NCBI GenBank assembly: GCA_002348535.1
Contig: DEBL01000347.1
Span: forward strand, 2,181-18,286
Direction of reading: 5' to 3'
Length of the DNA: 16,106 nt
From: Deltaproteobacteria bacterium UBA2957
Lineage (GTDB): Bacteria > Myxococcota_A > UBA796
In this document: positions 1 to 7,143 of the stretch, in pieces
How the letters are laid out: the number at the start of each line of letters is the position of its first letter
How positions within the stretch are numbered: position 1 is the first letter of the stretch
Notes under the pieces: generated by a model
Told to the model about the DNA's origin: nothing
Database searches by the model: none
The model's input: only the letters and a program-made list of their open reading frames with translations
Program-made: the position numbers and the translations under genes

Positions 1-147
1 GCAGCCATCGACGGCTTATTCTTTCGCCTCGGACGCTCGGTGTGTTTGGAAACCGTTGATCCGGAGTGCAACCAATGCCCAATACAAGTGGACTGCGGGC
101 GGCATGCCGACCTGTTCCAGCCGGTGTTCCGCACGACCGCCTACTGA
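1..147 (+). CDS. C-terminal part of a four-cysteine (Fe-S cluster-like) protein, possibly of the endonuclease III / HhH-GPD glycosylase type
   Basis: Frame 1 is open from the first base to a TGA at 145-147, giving the last 48 residues of a protein that begins outside the window. Cysteines at residues 15, 23, 26 and 32 form C-X7-C-X2-C-X5-C. They follow the short motif LGRSVC and include PECNQCP, then C-X5-C. This resembles the C-terminal [4Fe-4S] loop of endonuclease III and MutY (C-X6-C-X2-C-X5-C), except that the first spacing is one residue longer. About 16 residues follow the last cysteine. The reading is supported by the regular Cys pattern and by the stop lying one base from the stop of the convergent START gene. 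The helix-hairpin-helix and catalytic residues are outside the window, so DNA glycosylase is only a suggestion; another Fe-S or zinc protein remains possible. Confidence 0.65.
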   Translation, partial: AAIDGLFFRLGRSVCLETVDPECNQCPIQVDCGRHADLFQPVFRTTAY

Positions 148-148
148 G

Positions 149-799
149 TCACCACGACTCGACCCGCTCGTCCGCGGTGATGTCTCCCCGGCTCGACCGC
201 ACCAGCAAGCCATCGATGGTCTTCCAAGGCCAGTCTTGCTGAATTAGGTTTACCAGCCATGCGGGGAGGTTTCCGCGCGGATCGGTGAACACCTCGATCT
301 CGACTTTTGTCCGGGTCGGGCCTACCTTTTCCAGACGCCAAAATGTCCGGTAGGCCTTCGCGCGCACCGTACCGGTCTTGTCAGGCGTCGACGGGTGATC
401 GATGCTCTCATACTGGATTGTAAATACTTTTCCAGCCGCATCATATGCGGTGGTCTCGCGCATGACGTAGTCACGGTCGGATATCGGCCACGGCAGATCA
501 TAGGACTCGTAGATTACGTTTGTTAGGTCATCGACCTTTTGCACCACTTTGTGCTCGGTGATCAGGTCCACCCATTCCACTGGTGTGGAGTGATCGCGCA
601 GCACACCGACCAACCGGCTCATTGGAACATCGAAGGTCCCTTCGCCTCGAAAGGCAAAGAGCGGGGACCCCTCGACCAGTTTACGCTCGACCATCACACC
701 TTTGGTGACCCCAACCGGATCCCATCCCACTGCAGCCTCGGCTGCCCCTGCCAGCGATGCAACCCCCAGCACGAGCCACGAAATAAGCGCACGCATCAT
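149..799 (-). CDS. Exported START-domain (lipid-binding, SRPBCC-fold) protein
   Basis: This 216-residue protein opens with a signal peptide: MMRA, a hydrophobic stretch at about residues 5-18, then an Ala-rich cleavage region (AGAAEAA, about 17-23). It should therefore be periplasmic. The rest is one START-like domain. The strongest mark is PWPISDRDYVMR at 103-114, the typical 'PWP-x-x-x-RD' of bacterial START proteins, with VEWVDLI upstream and a C-terminal helix ending in PWKTIDGLL. START domains hold a hydrophobic ligand such as a lipid or sterol in a deep pocket; the ligand here cannot be told. The ATG at 799 is followed at once by a second ATG at 796. The ribosome site GGAG lies 3 nt before the first and 6 nt before the second, so the start may be one codon later. 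It stands alone on this strand, divergent from the phosphatase gene at 863. Confidence 0.85.
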   Translation of the reverse strand: MMRALISWLVLGVASLAGAAEAAVGWDPVGVTKGVMVERKLVEGSPLFAFRGEGTFDVPMSRLVGVLRDHSTPVEWVDLITEHKVVQKVDDLTNVIYESYDLPWPISDRDYVMRETTAYDAAGKVFTIQYESIDHPSTPDKTGTVRAKAYRTFWRLEKVGPTRTKVEIEVFTDPRGNLPAWLVNLIQQDWPWKTIDGLLVRSSRGDITADERVESW

Positions 800-862
800 T
801 CTCTCCGGCGTACGATCTATGCCGTTTGGTGCTTGTGTCGAAATTCCGATTAGGGGGTCATC

Positions 863-1318
863 ATGCCCACCCGCGTTTTAATGGTCTGCCTCGGCAACAT
901 CTGCCGCTCTCCCCTTGCCGAAGGAATCTTTCGGCATCAGGTCGACCTGGCCGGACGCGCTTCTGATTTTGTTATCGATTCCGCGGGCACCGGAGGTTGG
1001 CATGCGGGTGAGTCGCCTCATCCTGGCTCACTTGAAATCGCGGCTGCTCATGGCATAGACATCGGCCACCAAAGGTCCCGCAAGGTGACCGCAGCCGAAA
1101 TTAGTTCTTGGGACTGGGTGATCGCCATGGATGCCTCGAACCGTCGAAACCTTCTGAACCTCGGCTCACCACCAGACCGCACCCGACTGCTCCTTGGATT
1201 CACGCCACATGGAGTGGACCGCGATGTGCCCGATCCCTACTACGAAGGTGGATTTGACCGAGTCTATGAAATGATCGAGGAATCGTGCCGGAATCTCCTT
1301 GATTTCCTGACTCCTTAA
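863..1318 (+). CDS. Low-molecular-weight protein-tyrosine phosphatase
   Basis: This 151-residue protein is the normal size for cytoplasmic LMW phosphatases. The P-loop CLGNICRS lies at residues 9-16 (C-X5-R, nucleophile Cys9, Arg15), and the second Cys typical of the family is Cys14. The general-acid loop is DPYY at 124-127 (Asp124). Together these give the complete catalytic set, so it should be active on phosphotyrosine. The ATG is preceded by AGGGGG with 6 nt spacing. menB follows after 39 nt on the same strand, so the two are probably co-transcribed, but no functional link is evident. LMW phosphatases can also act on phosphoarginine or in polysaccharide export systems. No tyrosine kinase or capsule gene is nearby, so the substrate is unknown. 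Confidence 0.93.
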   Translation: MPTRVLMVCLGNICRSPLAEGIFRHQVDLAGRASDFVIDSAGTGGWHAGESPHPGSLEIAAAHGIDIGHQRSRKVTAAEISSWDWVIAMDASNRRNLLNLGSPPDRTRLLLGFTPHGVDRDVPDPYYEGGFDRVYEMIEESCRNLLDFLTP

Positions 1319-1357
1319 AGACCCAGATGCGTTAGACGCGGTACCGAGGAGAAGTCC

Positions 1358-2248
1358 ATGGTTTCCGAGTTGTTTGACCCGTCTCGCTGGCGCCCCGTTG
1401 AAGGTTTCGACTTTACCGACTTGACGTATCACCGGGCCATCGACCAAGGAACGGTGCGAATTGCCTTCAATCGTCCCGAGTGTCGAAATGCGTTTCGGCC
1501 CCAAACCGTTGACGAGCTCTTCACCGCTCTGGACCACGCACGCATGTGGTCCGATGTCGGAACGGTCCTGCTCACCGGCAATGGTCCCAGCCCAAAAGAC
1601 GGCGGGTGGGCGTTCTGCTCAGGTGGTGACCAGCGGATCCGCGGAAAAGATGGCTACAAATATGAGGGTGCGGAAGGCGTCGATCCTGCGCGGCTCGGGC
1701 GACTTCACATTCTGGAGGTCCAGCGGCTAATCCGCACCATGCCAAAAGTGGTCATTGCAGTCGTCCCAGGCTGGGCGGTTGGTGGCGGCCATAGTCTGCA
1801 CGTCGTTGCAGACATGACACTCGCCTCTGCGGAACATGCAATTTTCAAGCAAACAGACGCCGATGTTGCCAGCTTCGATGCAGGATATGGCTCCGCTTAC
1901 CTCGCCCGCCAAGTGGGTCAAAAACGAGCGCGGGAAATTTTCTTCCTTGGACGCAACTACTCGGCCCAAGAAGCCTTCGAGATGGGAATGGTGAACGCTG
2001 CTGTTCCTCACGCTGAACTGGAATCAACTGCCTTGGAGTGGGCCGAGGAAATCAACGCGAAAAGCCCCACCGCGCAACGAATGCTGAAGTTTGCGTTCAA
2101 CATGATTGACGATGGCCTCATGGGACAGCAGGTGTTCGCCGGTGAAGCCACCCGTCTCGCCTATGGAACCGATGAGGCCCAAGAAGGTCGGGATGCATTT
2201 TTGGAGAAGCGTAAGCAGGACTTTAGCAAGTTTCCTTGGCAGTTTTAG
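1358..2248 (+). CDS. menB: 1,4-dihydroxy-2-naphthoyl-CoA synthase (menaquinone biosynthesis)
   Basis: This 296-residue crotonase-fold enzyme closes the second ring of the naphthoquinone nucleus, converting o-succinylbenzoyl-CoA to 1,4-dihydroxy-2-naphthoyl-CoA. Landmarks are FCSGGDQRIRGKDGY at 87-100 (MenB signature and oxyanion region), GWAVGGGHSLH at 138-148, SFDAGYGSAYLARQVG at 172-187, and the C-terminal FLEKRKQDFSKFP. Residue 167 is aspartate in KQTDADV. In the E. coli-type enzyme the corresponding position is glycine and bicarbonate supplies the carboxylate, so this looks like the bicarbonate-independent class seen in mycobacteria. GAGGAG lies 7 nt before the ATG. No other men gene is in the window. 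Its TAG overlaps, in antisense, the TAA of the convergent PAP2 gene. Confidence 0.97.
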   Translation: MVSELFDPSRWRPVEGFDFTDLTYHRAIDQGTVRIAFNRPECRNAFRPQTVDELFTALDHARMWSDVGTVLLTGNGPSPKDGGWAFCSGGDQRIRGKDGYKYEGAEGVDPARLGRLHILEVQRLIRTMPKVVIAVVPGWAVGGGHSLHVVADMTLASAEHAIFKQTDADVASFDAGYGSAYLARQVGQKRAREIFFLGRNYSAQEAFEMGMVNAAVPHAELESTALEWAEEINAKSPTAQRMLKFAFNMIDDGLMGQQVFAGEATRLAYGTDEAQEGRDAFLEKRKQDFSKFPWQF

Positions 2249-2949
2249 CCGATCCATCCGATCGCCCACAGGCCATACAAACCGCCAAGTACAACGTCAA
2301 ATGGCATCAACCAGAAGGCATGGGCTCGCCGCGGCAATGCCACGAGTGAAGATGCTGGAACAGGCACCAAGCGGCTTGTCAGCCGCTCTGCGCAAAGCGC
2401 CAACAGCATTCCGGCGAGTCCATCCACGAACCAGTGCTGATCCAGCGCCATGGTCGCGTACCAGATGAGCGGCATGCCCATCAACAGGCCCGTACCGATG
2501 GTCCGGTCGACCTGCCGAACAAGCAGTCCTGCGAATGTAGCCACCGCAACATGCATGCTGGGAAGGCAATTTATCGGCGGATCCGAGGCACGCATCAAAT
2601 TGAGAAAAAACACCCAAAAACCAGTCCCGTCGGACTGAATTCGAGGGACTGTGATCGGCCACATGATCCAGATCGGGATGGCTACCGCATACATCAACAC
2701 CACCCCAACCATCCATCGATAGACTGCGCGTCGATGGGCTGCAGCACAAATGGGCGACCACGACATCGGAAGCATCACGAGGTACACCGGCAGCCAGCCC
2801 ACCGAGAAGGGAACCCAACCGTCAATCGGCGTTGGCGCCATGCTCAGCGCATCTGCACCCTGCAGTCGGAACCACCCCACCATGAGGTAGAGCGCCATCA
2901 AGCCACCCATCAATCCGACCGTCCACACCGCACGCTCGGGCACCGACAT
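2245..2949 (-). CDS. Integral membrane PAP2-superfamily phosphatase/transferase (inositolphosphotransferase-like motifs)
   Basis: This 234-residue, strongly hydrophobic protein has about five or six predicted membrane segments (roughly 9-26, 48-63, 80-98, 134-145, 152-168, 178-190). PAP2 active-site elements are present: CLPSMHVA at 128-135 (the 'PSxH' block, His133) and DQHWFVDGLAG at 170-180 (His172, Asp176). WPITVPR at 97-103 sits where the first basic block would be. The 'LPSMH' form, rather than PSGH, is typical of the AUR1/IPC-synthase-like branch, so the enzyme probably works on a membrane lipid phosphate or phosphodiester; this is inference. Two starts are possible: ATG 2949, used here, 10 nt after the GMC stop and with AGG close upstream, or ATG 2970, which overlaps the GMC gene by 11 nt. 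It is the last gene of the three-gene unit. Confidence 0.82.
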   Translation of the reverse strand: MSVPERAVWTVGLMGGLMALYLMVGWFRLQGADALSMAPTPIDGWVPFSVGWLPVYLVMLPMSWSPICAAAHRRAVYRWMVGVVLMYAVAIPIWIMWPITVPRIQSDGTGFWVFFLNLMRASDPPINCLPSMHVAVATFAGLLVRQVDRTIGTGLLMGMPLIWYATMALDQHWFVDGLAGMLLALCAERLTSRLVPVPASSLVALPRRAHAFWLMPFDVVLGGLYGLWAIGWIG

Positions 2950-2959
2950 GGTCCTTATT

Positions 2960-4378
2960 TCACCGGTCATCCAACCAGCGTAGGACGTTTCGGCGAGCAA
3001 TGGCGAGGATCGCACCTTGGGGGTTGACGCCCGGAGATGTTGGGAGAAGGCTGCTATCGTTCACCCAGACGTTGTCTGCACCATACAGTGCCCCAAACGA
3101 ATCGGCCCCTGCCCTCGAAGGGTCCCCCATGCGAACAGTGCTGTGGAGATGAATCGCGGACAAACTCGCATTGCGGCCATTCAGCACGCCCTCGAGCGAC
3201 GCAGCTTCCGACGCCTTCCGCAATGGCTGCGCGCCGGGAAGAGGGCTGTGGACCTCGACCGCACCGGCTGCGAACAGAGCCGCCGACAACCGCGCCAACC
3301 CTTTCCCCATGGCGGCAAAATCAGCGGCATGCGTTCGGTATCGAACCAATGCATCGCCCAGTAATGGCATGGTGCGAACGGTTCCCCGCCCTTGGCCGCA
3401 GACCTTCACGTAAAACACAGCCATCCGTTCCCAGTCCTCCAAAGAACGCCGAACTTCGGATGGTGAACCCTCGAGCCACATCGCGAGGTGCGGCGGCGCT
3501 GAATAGCTGCAACCAAGCGTCATTGTAGGTTTGAACTCTTCAATTTGAACTACTGGAACCCCGAACTCGGGCCGATTCACCACGTCTGGAAACCGTGCGA
3601 CAATCCGAACCATCGGATTCAGTGTCAGCTCATTGCCCACATGCGTCCACCCGCTGTTGCGGAGTAAACGAGGAGTCTGGACAGCGCCCGCACACACGAC
3701 CAGCCGCTTGAACGCAATTCGACACGGTTCGCCATCGGACTGCCCCATCGCAGCGATAGCTCTTCTGCCGTGGCGGGTGATGCGATCGATTCGAGTTCGG
3801 CTCAGCAGGCGTCCACCCGCAGCGACCATGGCAGGAAGCAGGGTCTCACTCATGGAGCGGCGCTCGCCCCCACCGGGCTCTTTCGGGTCCGGATACCGCC
3901 AAAAACGTTCTATCTCTGCCCATCTCCAACCCATCGAATCCGCTCCTGCGGCCAGCGCGTTGGACGCTGGGCTGAAGCCAGACGGCCGCCGACTCACGCC
4001 GATCTCATCGACCACAGCGGCGAGATGTGGCGCAAGAGCATCTGCACCAAATTCGGAAATGCCGTAGTCGTCGGCCCATGCGTCGATGACCTCCGGAATG
4101 GGCTCGTGATACAGCCCAGCATTGCTCTCACTCGCACCGCCCACACAGCGCCCCTCGACATAGGTCACTTTGGGGCTTCCCAAGGCCGCAGTGAGTCCGC
4201 CTGATCGCCACTTTTCATCCATCTGCTCAAGGCTGTGATCAGCGCTTGAGTCCACATGGTAGTGGTCGCCTTCCTCGACCACGACCACGTCCTCGCCAGC
4301 CTCCGCTAGACGCAGCCCCGTCATGGAACCGCCGGGGCCCGAGCCGACCACGAGGGTTTCGCAGTCGATCTCCCTCAC
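2960..4378 (-). CDS. GMC-family FAD-dependent oxidoreductase (alcohol oxidase/dehydrogenase type)
   Basis: This 472-residue flavoprotein has the dinucleotide fold GSGPGG at 12-17, an acidic end of the second strand (VVVVEEG, 31-37) and the GMC loop VGGASESN at 79-86. CAGAVQTPRLL at 229-239 is also typical. The C-terminal substrate domain has HSTVRMG at 412-418 and VNDSSLLPTSPGVNPQ at 439-454, giving the usual His (412) and Asn (452) of the active site. GMC enzymes oxidise alcohols to aldehydes; the substrate cannot be read here. An in-frame GTG exists at 4468, but the GTG at 4378 is far better: it forms a GTGA overlap with the upstream stop, has GGAG five nt before it, and puts the FAD fold right at the N-terminus. 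It is coupled to the 109-aa gene and followed by the PAP2 gene. The fatty-alcohol oxidase branch is a reasonable guess because of that small partner. Confidence 0.9.
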   Translation of the reverse strand: MREIDCETLVVGSGPGGSMTGLRLAEAGEDVVVVEEGDHYHVDSSADHSLEQMDEKWRSGGLTAALGSPKVTYVEGRCVGGASESNAGLYHEPIPEVIDAWADDYGISEFGADALAPHLAAVVDEIGVSRRPSGFSPASNALAAGADSMGWRWAEIERFWRYPDPKEPGGGERRSMSETLLPAMVAAGGRLLSRTRIDRITRHGRRAIAAMGQSDGEPCRIAFKRLVVCAGAVQTPRLLRNSGWTHVGNELTLNPMVRIVARFPDVVNRPEFGVPVVQIEEFKPTMTLGCSYSAPPHLAMWLEGSPSEVRRSLEDWERMAVFYVKVCGQGRGTVRTMPLLGDALVRYRTHAADFAAMGKGLARLSAALFAAGAVEVHSPLPGAQPLRKASEAASLEGVLNGRNASLSAIHLHSTVRMGDPSRAGADSFGALYGADNVWVNDSSLLPTSPGVNPQGAILAIARRNVLRWLDDR

Positions 4379-4704
4379 TTCTGCTCCAACGACAACGCGA
4401 CGAATGTGCCCATTTTTCGGTGAAACTCCACCATGTCCCGACAGGGCCCGAGAGGCGCATTCGCCCACTCCGTGATCCGACGCCGCTGAGCGTCGGGCCC
4501 TTGGAATCGAAACCGTCTGCCCGCCCGAATCACGGCATACCAGTCAAACGCGATCAACAAGACCCGCATCCCAAACCGCATAAGTCCAGGCATGGACTCA
4601 ATTTTTCGCACCAATATGGCGGCGGTCTGTGCAACAGGAACAGCGGACCGACCGTCGTTTAGCAGTCCATCGACAATTCCGTGTACGACCGGTGTGATGG
4701 TCAT
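4375..4704 (-). CDS. Small accessory protein coupled to the GMC oxidoreductase
   Basis: This 109-residue, mainly helical protein has no signal peptide. Residues about 41-54 are hydrophobic (RFGMRVLLIAFDWY). The C-terminal third, from about FRFQGPDAQRRRITEW to the end, has the pattern 'F..L....R...I..W' followed by a helical segment. From memory, this resembles the N-terminal region before the FAD domain of eukaryotic long-chain alcohol oxidases. Its TGA overlaps the GTG start of the GMC gene by four bases, so the two proteins are probably made in fixed proportion and may form a complex. GGGAGG precedes the ATG with only 2 nt spacing. The function is not known; an accessory subunit of the oxidoreductase is inferred from gene coupling only. 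Confidence 0.78.
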   Translation of the reverse strand: MTITPVVHGIVDGLLNDGRSAVPVAQTAAILVRKIESMPGLMRFGMRVLLIAFDWYAVIRAGRRFRFQGPDAQRRRITEWANAPLGPCRDMVEFHRKMGTFVALSLEQK

Positions 4705-4803
4705 GGCCTCCCCCCAAGACTTACTATCCTTAATTGTGCCAAACCAATAGCAGAGTGCAAAGCCAGATCGTGCTATGGAGGAGTCTTCCCAGAGGACCCG
4801 ATC
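4705..4803. promoter_or_regulatory. Divergent intergenic region between the GMC unit and glnS
   Basis: These 99 bases separate two outward-facing transcription units and must hold both promoters. I see no convincing pair of -35 and -10 hexamers. On the plus strand, AGAGGA at 4791-4796 is the ribosome site for glnS, 7 nt before ATG 4804, and a second purine tract, GGAGGAG, lies around 4777-4783. On the minus strand a G-rich GGGGGGAGG tract sits directly before the small gene at 4704. The AT-richest part is around 4721-4745. No T-box-like leader or terminator/antiterminator structure is apparent for glnS. Confidence 0.4.
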
Positions 4804-7143
4804 ATGCCCAGCGAATCACCAGAGCACGGTTCGAACTTTATCCGCGACATCATTGAGTCCGATCTGCGCAATCAAACGCATGACGGCCGTGTAGTGACAC
4901 GGTTCCCGCCCGAGCCCAACGGCTACATGCACATCGGTCACGCCAAGGCGATCTGCATCGATTTCGGAATGGCCAAGCGATACGGCGGCCGATGCCACCT
5001 TCGTTTCGATGACACCAACCCGGTCGCCGAAGACACCGAGTATGTTCTCGGAATCCAAGAGGACATCCGCTGGCTGGGCTTCGACTGGGGCGACCACATG
5101 TTCTTCGCCAGCGACTTCTTCCAGCAGATGTACGATCTGGCGGAGGGCTTAATTCGGGACGGAAAGGCGTATGTATGTGACCTTTCGGAGGAAGAATTTC
5201 GAACCATTCGTGGCACAGTCACGACACCCGGCGGCCGAAGCCCCGGCCGTGATCGTTCCACCGATGAAAACTTAAACCTGTTCCGCCAGATGGCAGCCGG
5301 TGACTTTCCCGATGGACACGCCGTTCTTCGTGCGGTGGGCGATATGGCGAGTGCGAACATGAAGATGAGGGACCCTCCCCTATACCGAATCCGGAATGTG
5401 GAGCATCATCGAACGGGGAACAAGTGGTGCATTTATCCCATGTACGACTATGCCCATCCCCTTGAGGACGCGCTGGAGGATGTCACTCATTCGCTGTGCA
5501 GCCTCGAGTTTCAAGACAACCGGGAATTGTATGACTGGGTCATCGAAAATACGGCGGTGACAAGCCGGCCGCGTCAGTACGAGTTCGCGAGGCTCAACCT
5601 CACCTACACCGTCACCTCCAAGCGAAAGCTACGGCAACTTATTGAAGAAGGCCTTGTGTCCGGATGGGACGACCCGAGGATGCCGACACTCCGTGGCCTC
5701 CGTCGACTCGGCGTGCCACCCGCAGCGATCCGCAACTTTGTCGAACGGATCGGCGTGGCCAAGACCAATTCAATCATCGGTGTCGAAAACTTCGAATGGA
5801 CTGTGCGAGACACACTGAACACCATGGCACCGCGTGTGATGGCCGTTCTCGATCCGGTCAAGGTCATTGTCGACAACTTCCCTGCCGATAAAACCGAGTG
5901 GCTCGACTGTCCGCACTGGCCCCATGATGTGCCGAATGAAGGCTCGCGCCGTGTACCGTTTACACGCGAGTTGTTCATCGATCGATCCGACTTCGCTGAG
6001 ACCCCACCAAAGGGGTGGCGCCGAATGACCGTGGGCGAAGAAATTCGACTTCGATACGGGTATGTCGTCCGTTGCACAAGTGTGGATCGCGCAGCAGATG
6101 GAACCATCACCGCAATTCATGTTCAATACGACGACGCCACTGTGGGTGGCGACACCCCCGATGGTCGAAAGATCAAAGGAACCATTCACTGGGTCAGCGC
6201 CACCGAAGGGGTCCGGGCCCCAATCTACATCTACGACCGTTTATTTAAAGTGCCCAATCCGGACTCAGCGGAAGGCTCTTTGCTCGACCACGTAAATGGC
6301 GACTCGCTGAACATCGTCAATGCCGTTGTGGAACCAAGTCTTCAGGATGCAGCCCACGGTTCTCACTGGCAGTTTGAACGGACAGGGTATTTTGTTCGGG
6401 ATGCCGTCGAGGAGGGGCTGCGTTTTAACCGAACCGTTCCCCTCAAGGATTCATGGTCCCAACCCACATCCAAACCCGCACCGTCGGTCCCCAAACAACC
6501 GCAACTGGAACCGCAATCGAGCGGGGAACAGGATGAATCCCGAAGGAAGAGGAAACGCCGAGCACGAAGCGATGTGCAGGCGGAACTGCTCGCCGCAGAC
6601 CCTGAGCTGGCGCAACGGCTTGAGTTTTATCAGCGCGACCTTGGCTTGTCCGAAAAGGATTCGAAGACCTTGACCAGCGACCGAGCATTGTCCGACTTCT
6701 TCGAGACGGCCCGCTCCCACACTGCCTGCACTCGGCTCGTGGCAAACTGGACCATCAACGCCGTTCAGGCACACGCTAAAGACGTTGGCTTCGAACGACT
6801 GAAGTTCACGGGCGCTGATCTCGCCCGGCTGGTCGACTGCATCGATAACGGCACCGTTTCGACAAAGGGTGCGAAGACGGTCTTCGAGACGATGGCCAAA
6901 CAAGGCGGCACCCCCACGAGCATCATCGACACCTTGGACCTGGCGCAGATCACAGACGAAGCCACCATCGAGGGGTTCATTGACCAGTTCCTAAGTGGTC
7001 ATCCCGAACAACTCGAACAATACCGAAGCGGAAACACGAAGCTCTTCGGCTTCTTTGTTGGGGGAGTTCTCCGGACATCTGGGGGTCGCGCGGCTCCAGA
7101 CATCGCCAATCGATTGCTGCGGAACAAGCTTAGCGAGACGTGA
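4804..7143 (+). CDS. glnS: Glutaminyl-tRNA synthetase fused to a C-terminal YqeY/GatB-tail domain
   Basis: This 779-residue class Ic synthetase charges tRNA-Gln directly with glutamine. PEPNGYMHIGHAKA at 37-49 contains the HIGH motif (43-46). TVTSKRKL at 269-276 is the KMSKS equivalent, followed by GWDDPRMPTLRGLRRLG at 287-303. The catalytic and anticodon-binding barrels run to about residue 550 (FNRTVPLKDSW). A Pro/Gln-rich linker with a basic patch (RRKRKRRAR, 580-588) then leads to a YqeY-like helical domain at about 590-779, with KLFGFFVGGVLRTSGGRA at 746-763 as its signature. The same fusion is known from Deinococcus, where the tail aids tRNA binding. The frame is open upstream to 4681, but ATG 4804 has AGAGGA at 7 nt and matches the family N-terminus. 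Its last 14 bases overlap the convergent SGNH gene. Confidence 0.97.
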   Translation: MPSESPEHGSNFIRDIIESDLRNQTHDGRVVTRFPPEPNGYMHIGHAKAICIDFGMAKRYGGRCHLRFDDTNPVAEDTEYVLGIQEDIRWLGFDWGDHMFFASDFFQQMYDLAEGLIRDGKAYVCDLSEEEFRTIRGTVTTPGGRSPGRDRSTDENLNLFRQMAAGDFPDGHAVLRAVGDMASANMKMRDPPLYRIRNVEHHRTGNKWCIYPMYDYAHPLEDALEDVTHSLCSLEFQDNRELYDWVIENTAVTSRPRQYEFARLNLTYTVTSKRKLRQLIEEGLVSGWDDPRMPTLRGLRRLGVPPAAIRNFVERIGVAKTNSIIGVENFEWTVRDTLNTMAPRVMAVLDPVKVIVDNFPADKTEWLDCPHWPHDVPNEGSRRVPFTRELFIDRSDFAETPPKGWRRMTVGEEIRLRYGYVVRCTSVDRAADGTITAIHVQYDDATVGGDTPDGRKIKGTIHWVSATEGVRAPIYIYDRLFKVPNPDSAEGSLLDHVNGDSLNIVNAVVEPSLQDAAHGSHWQFERTGYFVRDAVEEGLRFNRTVPLKDSWSQPTSKPAPSVPKQPQLEPQSSGEQDESRRKRKRRARSDVQAELLAADPELAQRLEFYQRDLGLSEKDSKTLTSDRALSDFFETARSHTACTRLVANWTINAVQAHAKDVGFERLKFTGADLARLVDCIDNGTVSTKGAKTVFETMAKQGGTPTSIIDTLDLAQITDEATIEGFIDQFLSGHPEQLEQYRSGNTKLFGFFVGGVLRTSGGRAAPDIANRLLRNKLSET

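Noticed and set aside
539..853. Plus-strand 104-codon frame opposite the START gene
   Set aside because: It is antisense to the signal peptide and START domain, with no recognisable motif.
4379..4468. Upstream GTG start for the GMC oxidoreductase
   Set aside because: It would add 30 residues before the FAD fold that overlap the coupled gene. The GTG at 4378, with GTGA overlap and GGAG spacing, is better.
4681..4803. N-terminal extension of glnS by 41 codons
   Set aside because: It has no homology to synthetases, overlaps the divergent small gene, and ATG 4804 has a good ribosome site.
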